Assembly (NCBI GenBank): GCA_019637585.1
Contig: JAHBVL010000001.1
Coordinates: 620,001-684,000 of the forward strand
From: Thermomicrobiales bacterium
GTDB taxonomy: Bacteria; Chloroflexota; Chloroflexia; Thermomicrobiales; UBA6265
Length of the DNA: 64,000 bases
Direction: 5' to 3'
In this document: positions 35,542 through 43,450 of the stretch, in pieces
How the letters are laid out: every line of letters starts with the position of its first letter
Numbering within the stretch: the first letter of the stretch is position 1
The notes under the pieces: generated by a model
The model's input: only the letters and a program-made list of their open reading frames with translations
What the model was told of the DNA's origin: nothing
The model's database searches: none
Program-made: the position numbers and the translations under genes

Positions 35542-36975
35542 ATGGATGGCAATCGATTCGACAACGCCATTCGCGCGCTTGGCGGTGGACTGAGCCGGCG
35601 TCAGGTCATTCGGGCGTTGCTGGGTGGCGGCGCCGGCGCAGTTGCTGGTGGGCTGGCGATCTCTCGTGAAGCGCGGGCACAGGCTGGTCCTGGCGAGTCA
35701 TGCACTGTCGACACCGACTGCGCTGTTTCGACGCTCGGTCCATGCTGCGGGGCGGTTTGCGAGCAAGGAATCTGCCGGCAATTCTCCGACGACGCCAAGT
35801 GCAGCGGCGAGGGCGAATGCTTTTCCTGCAATGGCAACAATGGAACGTGCGAGTACTCCTGCGGTTCCGATGAGATCTGCTGCGACGGTCGGTGCGTCGA
35901 AACCGAGTGCTGCACGGATATCGATTGCCAGGAAGGGTTCATCTCTCTCGGGTGCTTCAACTCCATCTGCATTGCTGGTTCGTGCGAAACCGTCATCGAC
36001 AACGGGAAATGCACGGGAGAGAAGTGTTGCTGTGTCGACGACGGAACGTGTTCCGCTGAGTGTTGTGGGAGCTGCAGAGGCGCGGGAGAATCGTGCGGCA
36101 ATCCCCTTATCGCGGACGAGAGCCAGCAGCTGGAGTGCTGCGATGGACTGGTCTGTTGTGGAGATGGCGACGATCGAGTCTGCGGTCAATGCTGTGGCGA
36201 TGAGGATTGCGGCTACTCGCCTTGCGCGCGCGTCACATGCAACGCGGAGACCCATGTCTGCGGCGCCGTTTCCCTTTGCCCGCCGGTGGCGCCGGGAACC
36301 TATCAGTGCTGCGCGGTTGGTCCAGGAGAGGACTATTGTTACGGTACCGCCGCGATCGCCGAGTTCGACTGTTGCTCAGATGAAGATTGCTGGGACCAGG
36401 TGGCGCCACAGTCGTGTCAGTTCGGCTACTGCCGGAACGGACTTTGTGAGATCGAGCTGGACGATTCCGTCTGCCCCGATGGCCAATGTTGTTGTGACAA
36501 TGGCTCCTGCCATGAAAACTGCTGCGAACCGTCATCGTGTGAGGATGACCACGATTGCCGCAAGGGGTCGATCTGCTGCGCCGGAAATTGCCGGGAGATC
36601 GAGTGCTGCATCGACGATGTCCTGACCGGCGGCAACCCGAACGACCGCTGCCCCGGCAAGTGCACCTGTTTCGAGGGGTTGTGCGTCGATAAGCACCAGA
36701 ACCACTGCGATGTTTGTCACTCGGACAAGGAATGCGGCAAGGGCGAATGTTGTTGCAAGGATGGCAGCTGCTCGCACAAATGTTGTGGTTGGTCGGGTAG
36801 ACCGAGCAAGACGACGTCGCCGCCGGTGCAGATCGACACGTTGCCGAATACGGGGTCAGGCCCCGGTCAGGTCAGCACGCCCTTGATTGCCGGCGCGGCG
36901 CTCGCAGCCGGCGCCGCGGCTTTGCTGGCCGCGCAGCAGATGCGTGAGGACGAGTCTCAGGAGCGCGGTGCGTAG
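35542..36975 (+). CDS. Tat-exported, cysteine-rich LPNTG wall-anchored protein
   Basis: A 477-residue protein, start ATG 35542 with GGGAGGG 9 bases upstream. Residues ~17-47 are a twin-arginine signal (LSRRQVIRALLGGGAGAVAGG). The mature part has about 77 cysteines by my count in ~380 residues, with CC and CCC clusters; a motif CCC-x2/3-G-(S/T)-C-x3-CC occurs three times. The C-terminus has LPNTGSGPG, a ~20-residue hydrophobic helix and a short charged tail, a classical sortase sorting signal. It resembles knottin-like disulfide-rich domains. The Tat route may allow cofactor loading or folding before export. The sortase fusion 1.1 kb upstream is the likely anchoring enzyme. Confidence 0.87.
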   Translation: MDGNRFDNAIRALGGGLSRRQVIRALLGGGAGAVAGGLAISREARAQAGPGESCTVDTDCAVSTLGPCCGAVCEQGICRQFSDDAKCSGEGECFSCNGNNGTCEYSCGSDEICCDGRCVETECCTDIDCQEGFISLGCFNSICIAGSCETVIDNGKCTGEKCCCVDDGTCSAECCGSCRGAGESCGNPLIADESQQLECCDGLVCCGDGDDRVCGQCCGDEDCGYSPCARVTCNAETHVCGAVSLCPPVAPGTYQCCAVGPGEDYCYGTAAIAEFDCCSDEDCWDQVAPQSCQFGYCRNGLCEIELDDSVCPDGQCCCDNGSCHENCCEPSSCEDDHDCRKGSICCAGNCREIECCIDDVLTGGNPNDRCPGKCTCFEGLCVDKHQNHCDVCHSDKECGKGECCCKDGSCSHKCCGWSGRPSKTTSPPVQIDTLPNTGSGPGQVSTPLIAGAALAAGAAALLAAQQMREDESQERGA

Positions 36976-37012
36976 GTCCGTCGCACCCGGAGCAACGATC
37001 CGGAGCAGAATG

Positions 37013-37036
37013 TAGTTCGGGCACCTGTGGCCCGGC
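37013..37036 (+). repeat. Type-2 GTAG-headed palindrome
   Basis: GTAGTTC followed by GGGC-acctgt-GGCCC. The same sequence occurs at 51644-51666, and variants occur at 14264 and 56146. Confidence 0.75.
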
Positions 37037-37046
37037 ACTCAGCAGT

Positions 37047-37155
37047 CGGATGCTACCGCACCCTCTCTCGACCGGAGGGCGTCCCTCACCCCCGACCCCT
37101 CTCCCGACCGCGGGACGTCCCTCACCCCCGACCCCTCTCCCGACCGCGGGAGAGG
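37047..37155 (+). repeat. 36-bp palindromic repeat units
   Basis: Two exact 36-base units start at 37083 and 37119, with a degenerate one before. Each contains CTCTCCCG-ACCG-CGGGAGAG or GGGACGTCCC palindromes. There are no unique spacers. Related blocks lie at 38068 and 41376. Confidence 0.85.
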
Positions 37156-37166
37156 GGAGTTGGTCT

Positions 37167-37201
37167 TTTGCCCTTTGCCCTTTGCCTTTTGCCCGTTGCC
37201 C
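37167..37201 (+). repeat. 7-bp tandem array (TTTGCCC), five units
   Basis: TTTGCCC twice, then TTTGCCT, TTTGCCC and GTTGCCC. On the minus strand the array begins three bases after the stop of the SDR gene. Confidence 0.88.
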
Positions 37202-37203
37202 CA

Positions 37204-37989
37204 TCACCTCGTCACCCCACGCGTCGTCAGCGTCAATCCGCCGTCGATGGTGAGAACCTGGCCGGTGACCCAGCGGGCTTCGTCGCTGGCGAGATAGACC
37301 GCGCCCCAGGCGATGTCCCAGGCGGTTCCTTCGTTTTGCAGGAGCGCAGACCGGCGACGTCCTTCACGGAGCTCGGGGGTGACGAACGGCTCGACCATCG
37401 GGGTCCAGACCAGCCCGGGCGCAATCGCGTTGACCCGGATCGACTGTTCCGCCAGCTGACTGGCGAGCGAGATGGTGAGTCCCACGATGGCGGCTTTGGT
37501 CGTTTGATAGGCGGTCGCGACGCCATAGGCGCGCATGGCGGCAACTGACGAGACGTTGACGATTGCGCCACCGCCTGCAGTTTCGAAATGGGGGATCGCG
37601 GCTTGCGACGTGAAGAGCATGCTCGTCACATTGACGGAGAACATCCTGTTCCAGTCGGCTTCGGTGACGTCGCGGACGCCCTCCGGCATCACGATGCCGA
37701 CATTGTTGTGCAGGATGTCGAGCTGTCCGAAGTGTTCGACGGCAAATGCGGTCATCGCGTCGCAGGAGGACTTGTCAGCGACGTCGGCCTGACAGGCGAT
37801 CGCGTCGCCGTACTCGCGACGAATCTGCGCGGCGGTTTCCTCCGCCCGGTCGAGGCTGAGATCGACACAGACGACTTTCGCCCCTTCCCGGGCGAAGGTG
37901 ATCGCCGCGGCTTTGCCATTGCCGACACCGGAGCCTTGCGATCCGGCGCCGGTGACGATGGCGACTTTGTGGAGGAGGCGTCCTGACAT
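37204..37989 (-). CDS. Short-chain dehydrogenase/reductase
   Basis: A 261-residue SDR. The cofactor loop is TGAGSQGSGVGNG, longer than the classical TGxxxGxG; NNVG replaces NNAG; the catalytic pair is in YQTTK. VDLSL after the second strand suggests NAD use. The C-terminal half has NAIAPGLVWTPM and VTGQVLTIDGG. The ATG at 37989 is the first sensible start; the upstream part of the frame is repeat DNA. Its substrate is unknown. Both flanks carry short-period repeats. Confidence 0.9.
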   Translation of the reverse strand: MSGRLLHKVAIVTGAGSQGSGVGNGKAAAITFAREGAKVVCVDLSLDRAEETAAQIRREYGDAIACQADVADKSSCDAMTAFAVEHFGQLDILHNNVGIVMPEGVRDVTEADWNRMFSVNVTSMLFTSQAAIPHFETAGGGAIVNVSSVAAMRAYGVATAYQTTKAAIVGLTISLASQLAEQSIRVNAIAPGLVWTPMVEPFVTPELREGRRRSALLQNEGTAWDIAWGAVYLASDEARWVTGQVLTIDGGLTLTTRGVTR

Positions 37990-37995
37990 GGGTGT

Positions 37996-38034
37996 GGTCC
38001 GAGGTTCGAGGTCCGTAGTCCGTAGTCCGAAGTT
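37996..38034 (+). repeat. 8-bp array (GTCCGTAG type)
   Basis: Consecutive octads of the type GGTCCGAG, GTTCGAG, GTCCGTA, GTCCGTA and GTCCGAA directly upstream of the SDR start. Related arrays lie at 48161, 51625, 56104 and 61765. Confidence 0.75.
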
Positions 38035-38067
38035 TGTGGGGGCATTGTACGGAAGTCGGACGAATTT

Positions 38068-38208
38068 CCTCACCCCCAGCCCCTCTCCCGACCGCGGGAC
38101 GTCCCTCACCCCCGACCCCTCTCCCGACCGCGGGAGAGGGGGGCCAGCTACCATCGCCGTTTGCCCTTTGCCCTTTGCCCTTTGCCCTTTGCCCTTTGCC
38201 TATTGCCC
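38068..38208 (+). repeat. 36-bp palindromic units followed by TTTGCCC heptads
   Basis: Two 36-base units (38068-38143) as at 37047, then five perfect TTTGCCC heptads plus TTTGCCT and ATTGCCC (38160-38208). On the minus strand the heptads follow the stop of the release-factor-like gene by 16 bases. Confidence 0.88.
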
Positions 38209-38224
38209 AGCGTTTAGCGCCCGC

Positions 38225-39487
38225 CTAAATCGCGAACCTCAGCATCGCCGCCACGCCTCCCAGGTCGTCCAGTGGCTGGACGGTTTCCTTGCGGGGGGCT
38301 GTCTGGCCGGTGGCGGGGATGTCTGCGGTGGCGTCGACACCGAGGGTGCCTTTGACGATTTCGATCTGCGATCCGCTTTGCACGGCCTGGCGGATCATCT
38401 CCTCCTCGAGGGGAACGGCCAGCAGGTTGGCGATGTCGCCGCCGGCGGGATGCTCGGCAGGTGGGTCGCCAATACCGAAAAGCTGCATCTCCGGGTCGAT
38501 CCAGCCCGGTTGGCTATAGACGCGGGTCATGATCAAGCGATGAACCTGACCGTTGCGCAGGGCGTTCAGGACGTCGACTGTCCCAGCCACGGCGTTGCCG
38601 GTGGACAGCGCATTCAACACTTCTTCGACCTGCGCTGCTTCGCGTCTGCGCTCGAAATCAACTGCGAGAGGCCGTGCTTTCGCCAGCACTTCGTCGAACG
38701 GCGCATCGATATCGATGCGGATCGAGCCGATTACCTTGTCTGTCACCGACTGATGGAACGCAGCGAGGAGTGCTGGCTCCATCACCTCGGACGCCGCGAG
38801 GACGAGACGGCGGCATCCCGTCTCCTCCAGGGCTTTCTGGGTTTCAGCGGCAATGGCTTTGGCGAACGCCTGCACGCGCTCGTCGGCCCGGGCTTTGTAG
38901 CGGCGCTGACTGAGTCCGCCACTCTTCTGTCGCCGGGGGTAGAGGGATCCCCGCACGGTTACCGTTTCCGAAACGACATCCTCGGTGACAAAGGAGAGGA
39001 TCGCCGTGTCCTGGTCGGATTGCAGCAGCGCGTGCAAGGGGTAGTCCTCGACCATCTGAGCGAGCCGCTTGAGCATCGGAATCGGTCCGGCGGTCACCGA
39101 GGTTTCCACCGGCACGCCGAGGGGCTCCACATGCAGAACACCCTGCGCACTGTTGCCGACGGCAAAGATGCCCCGGGTTGCGGAATCGATATCCTCCTGG
39201 ATCGCTTTTGTGATGCCTTCGACATCGGCGGTCAGGCTTTCCAGTGCCGCGGAGCGTTTTTCCTGGTCGGCAATGATCGCATCGGCGGCATCACGGGCCA
39301 GCACTTGAGCCTGTCGCTGGAAGGGGGCGCTGCCGTCCGGTTGCCAGTCGAGCAGCGCCGTCAGATAGGGTGTGCCGTTCGACGGAGGAAGCGCGGCGAG
39401 ACGTCGCAGTGTCATGTCGAGATCGGATAACACAGCGTGCTCGTGAGTCGCTTCGACAATGCTCTGAACCGGGTCTGTTGCGGCCAT
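38225..39487 (-). CDS. Bacterial archaeo-eukaryotic release-factor-like protein (baeRF family)
   Basis: A 420-residue soluble protein. The N-terminal part (LSDLDMTLRRLAAL, LTALLDWQPDGS, RDAADAIIADQEKRSAALESLTADVEGI) and the central VEDYPLHALLQSDQDTAILSF strand follow the N- and Pelota/eRF1-type domains of baeRF/Vms1-like proteins; the C-terminal domain (EVLNALSTGNAVAGTVDVLNALRNGQVHRLIM) matches the L7Ae-like end. Such proteins may hydrolyse stalled peptidyl-tRNA. I do not see a GGQ motif; some family members use other residues. ATG 39487 has AGAGGAG six bases upstream. Confidence 0.8.
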   Translation of the reverse strand: MAATDPVQSIVEATHEHAVLSDLDMTLRRLAALPPSNGTPYLTALLDWQPDGSAPFQRQAQVLARDAADAIIADQEKRSAALESLTADVEGITKAIQEDIDSATRGIFAVGNSAQGVLHVEPLGVPVETSVTAGPIPMLKRLAQMVEDYPLHALLQSDQDTAILSFVTEDVVSETVTVRGSLYPRRQKSGGLSQRRYKARADERVQAFAKAIAAETQKALEETGCRRLVLAASEVMEPALLAAFHQSVTDKVIGSIRIDIDAPFDEVLAKARPLAVDFERRREAAQVEEVLNALSTGNAVAGTVDVLNALRNGQVHRLIMTRVYSQPGWIDPEMQLFGIGDPPAEHPAGGDIANLLAVPLEEEMIRQAVQSGSQIEIVKGTLGVDATADIPATGQTAPRKETVQPLDDLGGVAAMLRFAI

Positions 39488-39648
39488 ACCATACTCCTCT
39501 AGGTTCGACCCGGCCATCGCAGCCGGATCCAGGGTAACTCTACGAGAGTTTGCGCAACACCAGCGTTGCAGCCCCCGGGTTCCACGTGCCAGTTGCTATG
39601 CAATACTGCCGAGTCGAGACGATTCGAACGGATTGAAGGAGAAAGCCG

Positions 39649-41346
39649 GTGTCGGTCCAACGCCCATCCACGGTCCAAGTGCTCAACGACGTGCCAGTGC
39701 CGATGCGGGACGGCGTCAGTCTGTCCGCCGACGTCTACCTGCCGGCGACGACGCAGGGACCGTTCCCGGTCATTCTCTGGCGGACGCCGTATGACAACAA
39801 TGTCCTCATGGATCACGGGTTCTGGTGGGCGCAGCATGGCTACGCACTGGTATCCCAGGATGTCCGTGGCCGGTATGACTCCGGCGGTGATTGGGTTCCC
39901 TGGGAGAGCGAAACCGAAGACGGCTACGACACGCTGGAGTGGATCGGCCAGCAGGCGTGGTGCGACGGCAACATCGGTATGGCCGGCGCGTCCTATTCCG
40001 GCCAGGTGCAGTGGCAGGCCGGCTACACGGGACATCCGTTGCTCAAGGCGATCGTTCCCAGGGTGATGGGGAACAACCTCTGGGACAGCCCGCACTACCA
40101 GGGTGGGGCGTTCGGGTTGGGCGTCAATGCCGTCTGGGGGTGGCGGACAATGGCCCGCACCATGCAGCGGATCGATCACATCGATTGGCCGGCCGCGCTG
40201 CGAACCCTGCCGCTCCGGGATATGGACACCGTTTCAGGGAAACGGCATCCCGCGTTTTCCACCTGGCTGGACAATGAGGAGTATGGCGAGTACTGGCATA
40301 CCGCTGCCGTGGACGAGCACTTCGACGGATACACGATGCCGATTCTGCAAGTCTGCGGTTGGTACGACCTCTATGCCGGCGGGATGATGGCCAACTTTGT
40401 CGGATTGCGTGAGCGGGCGGGCACCGAGCTGGCCCGGCAGAACCAGTTCATGATCATGGGACCGTGGACTCACTCCCAGGCGGGAAGCACCCCTCCCGGC
40501 ACGACTGACGCCGGCGAACGGGATTTCGGCGCCCAGTCGTTGCTCGATACCCGATCCATCGAGCTGGACTGGTTCGACCACTGGCTGAAGGGGGTCGACA
40601 ACGATATAGAAAAGGAAGCGCCACTCAAAATCTTCGTCATGGGCGCCGATTACTGGCGAGAAGAGCAGGAGTGGCCGCTGGCCCGGACCGTCTGGACGCC
40701 CTACTACCTGCGATCGTCGGGCAACGCGAACACGCTGCATGGCGATGGCTGGCTCAGCACAGCGCCTGCCGACATCGAGACCCCGGACGAATACGATTAC
40801 GACCCAGACAATCCCTGCCCGACCAAAGGGGGCTGCAACTGCTGCAACCCGGAGGTCGTGCCCTGGGGTGTCTACGATCAGCGTGACGTCGAGATGCGCC
40901 CTGACGTGCTGGTCTACACCACACCGCCGCTGGAGCAGGACGTCGAGGTGACCGGACCGGTCATCGCCCACATCTTCGCGGCGACCGATGGACTGGATAC
41001 CGACTTCACGGCCAAGCTGGTCGACGTCTATCCGGATGGCAAAGCCTGGAATCTCTGCGACGGTATCGTGCGGGGCAAGTTCCGAAATGGCCGGGAGGCG
41101 TCGTCGCTGCTCACTCCGGGCGAGGTCTACGAATTCGTCATCGACCTCTGGGTCACGTCGAATGTGTTCAAGAAGGGTCACAGCATCCGGGTCGAGATCA
41201 GCAGCAGCAATTTCCCCCGCTTCGATCGCAACCTCAACACCGGCAACCCGATCGCCGACGACGCCTCACCCCGAATCGCGCATCAGACCGTGTTTCATGA
41301 TGCGGAGTATGCGTCGCATATCTTGTTGCCTGTGATTCCGAACTAG
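39649..41346 (+). CDS. CocE/NonD-family alpha/beta hydrolase (X-Pro dipeptidyl-peptidase type)
   Basis: A 565-residue hydrolase. The start is GTG 39649 with GAAGGAGA seven bases upstream. The N-terminal alpha/beta domain has VPMRDGVSLSADVYLP, SQDVRGRYDSGG and the nucleophile elbow GASYSG; the C-terminal half has the jelly-roll domain (ISSSNFPRFDRNLNTG) of S15/CocE enzymes. It would cleave esters or amides such as acyl-amino-acid derivatives. A cluster GGCNCCNP adds three cysteines near residue 400, which may form a disulfide. No signal peptide is seen, so it is probably cytoplasmic. Confidence 0.92.
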   Translation: MSVQRPSTVQVLNDVPVPMRDGVSLSADVYLPATTQGPFPVILWRTPYDNNVLMDHGFWWAQHGYALVSQDVRGRYDSGGDWVPWESETEDGYDTLEWIGQQAWCDGNIGMAGASYSGQVQWQAGYTGHPLLKAIVPRVMGNNLWDSPHYQGGAFGLGVNAVWGWRTMARTMQRIDHIDWPAALRTLPLRDMDTVSGKRHPAFSTWLDNEEYGEYWHTAAVDEHFDGYTMPILQVCGWYDLYAGGMMANFVGLRERAGTELARQNQFMIMGPWTHSQAGSTPPGTTDAGERDFGAQSLLDTRSIELDWFDHWLKGVDNDIEKEAPLKIFVMGADYWREEQEWPLARTVWTPYYLRSSGNANTLHGDGWLSTAPADIETPDEYDYDPDNPCPTKGGCNCCNPEVVPWGVYDQRDVEMRPDVLVYTTPPLEQDVEVTGPVIAHIFAATDGLDTDFTAKLVDVYPDGKAWNLCDGIVRGKFRNGREASSLLTPGEVYEFVIDLWVTSNVFKKGHSIRVEISSSNFPRFDRNLNTGNPIADDASPRIAHQTVFHDAEYASHILLPVIPN

Positions 41347-41375
41347 GGAGATGGGACATAGGAAATGGGAAATAG

Positions 41376-41480
41376 TCCCCCCTCTCCCGCGGTCGGGAGA
41401 GGGGCCGGGGGTGAGGGACGTCCCGCGGTCGGGAGAGGGGCCGGGGGTGAGGGACGTCCCGCGGTCGGGAGAGGGCGCGG
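41376..41480 (-). repeat. 36-bp palindromic repeat units (reverse orientation)
   Basis: Two full 36-base units and a partial third, reverse complement of those at 37047 and 38068. Arms CTCTCCCG/CGGGAGAG and GGGACGTCCC are conserved. Confidence 0.85.
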
Positions 41481-41596
41481 CGTAAGGGCAGATTCGATCA
41501 CGAACACAAAGGCCGGTGACCCGCACCAACCCCAATCCCCTGACCCCTTGCCCCTCTGCGGAGGGGTAAGGGGAACGATCGTGGTCAAGCGGGACT

Positions 41597-41626
41597 CCTC
41601 CTTCCCCTTCGCAAAGGGGAAGGAGG
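41597..41626. terminator. Perfect 13-bp hairpin
   Basis: CCTCCTTCCCCTT pairs with AAGGGGAAGGAGG over a 4-base loop in the intergenic repeat block. It may act as a terminator or as another palindromic repeat. Confidence 0.5.
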
Positions 41627-41774
41627 CTGGGAGGAAGGGATTAGTCCGGGGCGACGATGCTTCGAACCCCGGAAGCTTGCACCATACCTACTCTCCTCTT
41701 CTCCTGTCCGGATCGTGATACCGTGGAAAGGACTCGCGGCAAGACCGTGTGAAACGCGAAGAGAGGGGTGCGAC

Positions 41775-42269
41775 ATGGCGACCAGCCTCAGTCCGCGGAA
41801 CCTGGGACCCGACGACGGAGAATTCCGATGGGCGATGGACGGATCGCTCAGCAGGTTCGTGGCGCCAGCAGAGACGACTGGTGGGGCGTACGCGATTGTC
41901 GAGGACCATGTTGGCGGCGGCGAAGGGATTCCCTTTCACCGTCACCCAGGCGACAACGAGTCGTTCTACATCCTGGAAGGGGAAGTCACCTTTCACGTCG
42001 AAGACAAAGCTCCGTTTGCGGCGGTGGCCGGTTCGCACGTCTTTATTCCAGGCGAGGTCTCGCCCGCGTTTCAGGTTACGTCTGAAACTGCCCGCTACCT
42101 GATCGTCACCACACCGCGTCACGAGCAGTTTTACCGGGCTATCAGCCGCCCCGCGGTATCTCGCGAGTTACCGCCGGCGGAGCCAATGGACATGGAGGCG
42201 GTGGAAGCCGCGTGCCAGGCATGGGGTGTGGAGATTCTCGGACCACCACCGGGCGCGTTCTCTGAATGA
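41775..42269 (+). CDS. Cupin-domain protein
   Basis: A 164-residue single-cupin protein. Motif 1 is GIPFHRHPGDNESFYILEGEVTF, with the two His and Glu metal ligands; motif 2 is GSHVFIPGEVSPAFQ, in which the usual His of PxGxxH is replaced, so metal binding may be altered. ATG at 41775 follows GAGAGGGGTG; the frame extends further upstream without support. Such proteins are small-molecule binders or dioxygenases. No obvious partner is adjacent. Confidence 0.88.
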   Translation: MATSLSPRNLGPDDGEFRWAMDGSLSRFVAPAETTGGAYAIVEDHVGGGEGIPFHRHPGDNESFYILEGEVTFHVEDKAPFAAVAGSHVFIPGEVSPAFQVTSETARYLIVTTPRHEQFYRAISRPAVSRELPPAEPMDMEAVEAACQAWGVEILGPPPGAFSE

Positions 42270-42367
42270 GCGTGCGAGAGCTGTTCTCGCCGCCTCACCG
42301 TTGATTGTCGTTGTCTCTCCTGGCCGGCGATCTTCGAACGGTCGTGCGAACGAAGAAGGAGTACCCA

Positions 42368-42751
42368 ATGGCAGATGATTGGACATGTGGTAAGGGACTA
42401 GCGGCGCACGCGAGCGTTCCGGCGGCGATCGGCCAGGTCCTCTCGACGATGGCTACATTGTTCGACCGCCATACACTCGCGCTCGACCCTGCCCAACCTG
42501 AAGGGCGAGCGGAGTACGCTGCCTACGCCAGTCTCGCCGCCCAGCATCGGATGATCGCTGCGGCGCTGGCTAGCCTCAGCGCCGAGATGGCTGGCTATGA
42601 AACGCTTCCGATGGCCGAACACAACATGGACGTCATGATGTCAGGCAATCTCGACGCCGCCTTTCGAGGAGTGGTCGACGCCGAGCGGGAGCTCCTCGCT
42701 GCTCTGCAGTCGACGGTTGATGAGCACGGGGCCATGTTGACCGCGGAGTAG
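42368..42751 (+). CDS. Hypothetical small helical protein
   Basis: An unrecognised 127-residue protein; ATG 42368 follows AAGGAG at the right distance. Predicted all-helical with His, Asp and Glu spaced along the helices (FDRHTLALD, AAQHRMIAAAL, MAEHNMDVMM), reminiscent of four-helix-bundle or DinB-like proteins, but no family is certain. It lies upstream of the ECF sigma gene on the same strand with a gap of about 140 bases. Confidence 0.7.
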   Translation: MADDWTCGKGLAAHASVPAAIGQVLSTMATLFDRHTLALDPAQPEGRAEYAAYASLAAQHRMIAAALASLSAEMAGYETLPMAEHNMDVMMSGNLDAAFRGVVDAERELLAALQSTVDEHGAMLTAE

Positions 42752-42892
42752 ATCACCCGCCCACCGTGGTCGCGTCAATGACCGTTCGAATCCCGCACCC
42801 GAATCCTGTTGCCGGTGAACTCCGTCTTAGTGGGTGGAGGTCAGCGGCACCGAATGGTTGGCGAAGGGCGAGTTCTCCATTTGAATAGACAG

Positions 42893-43450
42893 ATGCCGGA
42901 CGAGGCGAACGATGAGCAGCGGCAGATCGACGCTGCCCGGCGCGATCCGAATGCGTTCGCGCCGCTCTATTCCGCCTACTTCGACCCGATCTACCGCTAC
43001 TGCTATCTGCGGTTGCGACATCGCGAGTCCGCCGCCGACGCCGCAAGCCAGACCTTTCTGAAGGCGTTCACGGGGATCGGCGGGTTCAGATCCGGGTCGT
43101 TCAAGAGCTGGCTCTATGCGATTGCCAGGAATGTCACATCCGACATCCTGCGCGCGTCGCGGCCGCAGTTCGATCTGTCGCACGCCGAGCTGATCGCAGA
43201 CAACGCTCCCTCCCCGGAAGAGCAGGCGCTTCACGCCGACGATCGAGATCGGCTCTGGCAGGCCCTTTCCCTCCTGACCGCTGAACAGCGCGAAGTGATG
43301 GAGCTCCGTCTGGCAGGTTTGACCGGCGCCGAAATTGCCGAGGTCACCCGCCGCAATGTGGCAGCGACCAAGAGCCTGCAGTTCCGGGCGCTCGCCAGAC
43401 TCCGCACGATTCTCGAAACGCCGATGTTCACCGATGGAGAAGCCGTATGA
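42893..43450 (+). CDS. ECF-type RNA polymerase sigma factor
   Basis: A 185-residue group-4 sigma factor. Region 2 is YSAYFDPIYRYCYLRLRHRESAADAASQTFLKAF followed by FKSWLYAIARNVTSD, and region 4 is LLTAEQREVMELRLAGLTGAEIAEVTRRNVAATKSLQFRALARL, with the -35-binding helix. The start is uncertain (ATG 42893, TTG 42881 or ATG 42854). Its stop overlaps the next gene (ATGA), which encodes a membrane protein likely to hold it inactive at the membrane. Confidence 0.9.
   Translation: MPDEANDEQRQIDAARRDPNAFAPLYSAYFDPIYRYCYLRLRHRESAADAASQTFLKAFTGIGGFRSGSFKSWLYAIARNVTSDILRASRPQFDLSHAELIADNAPSPEEQALHADDRDRLWQALSLLTAEQREVMELRLAGLTGAEIAEVTRRNVAATKSLQFRALARLRTILETPMFTDGEAV

Larger units (their letters stand above)
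41347..41774. other. Intergenic region made of repeats and hairpins
   Basis: A 428-base gap. GGGACAT-AGGAAAT-GGGAAAT heptads lie at 41354-41374, five bases after the hydrolase stop. Three 36-base palindromic units occupy 41376-41480. Two hairpins follow: CCCCTTGCCCCT/AGGGGTAAGGGG near 41541-41570 and a perfect 13-base one at 41597-41626. No gene is supported. Confidence 0.75.

Noticed and set aside
37047-38143. Possible CRISPR array
   Set aside because: Units of 36 bases are contiguous or widely separated, with no unique spacers and no cas genes.
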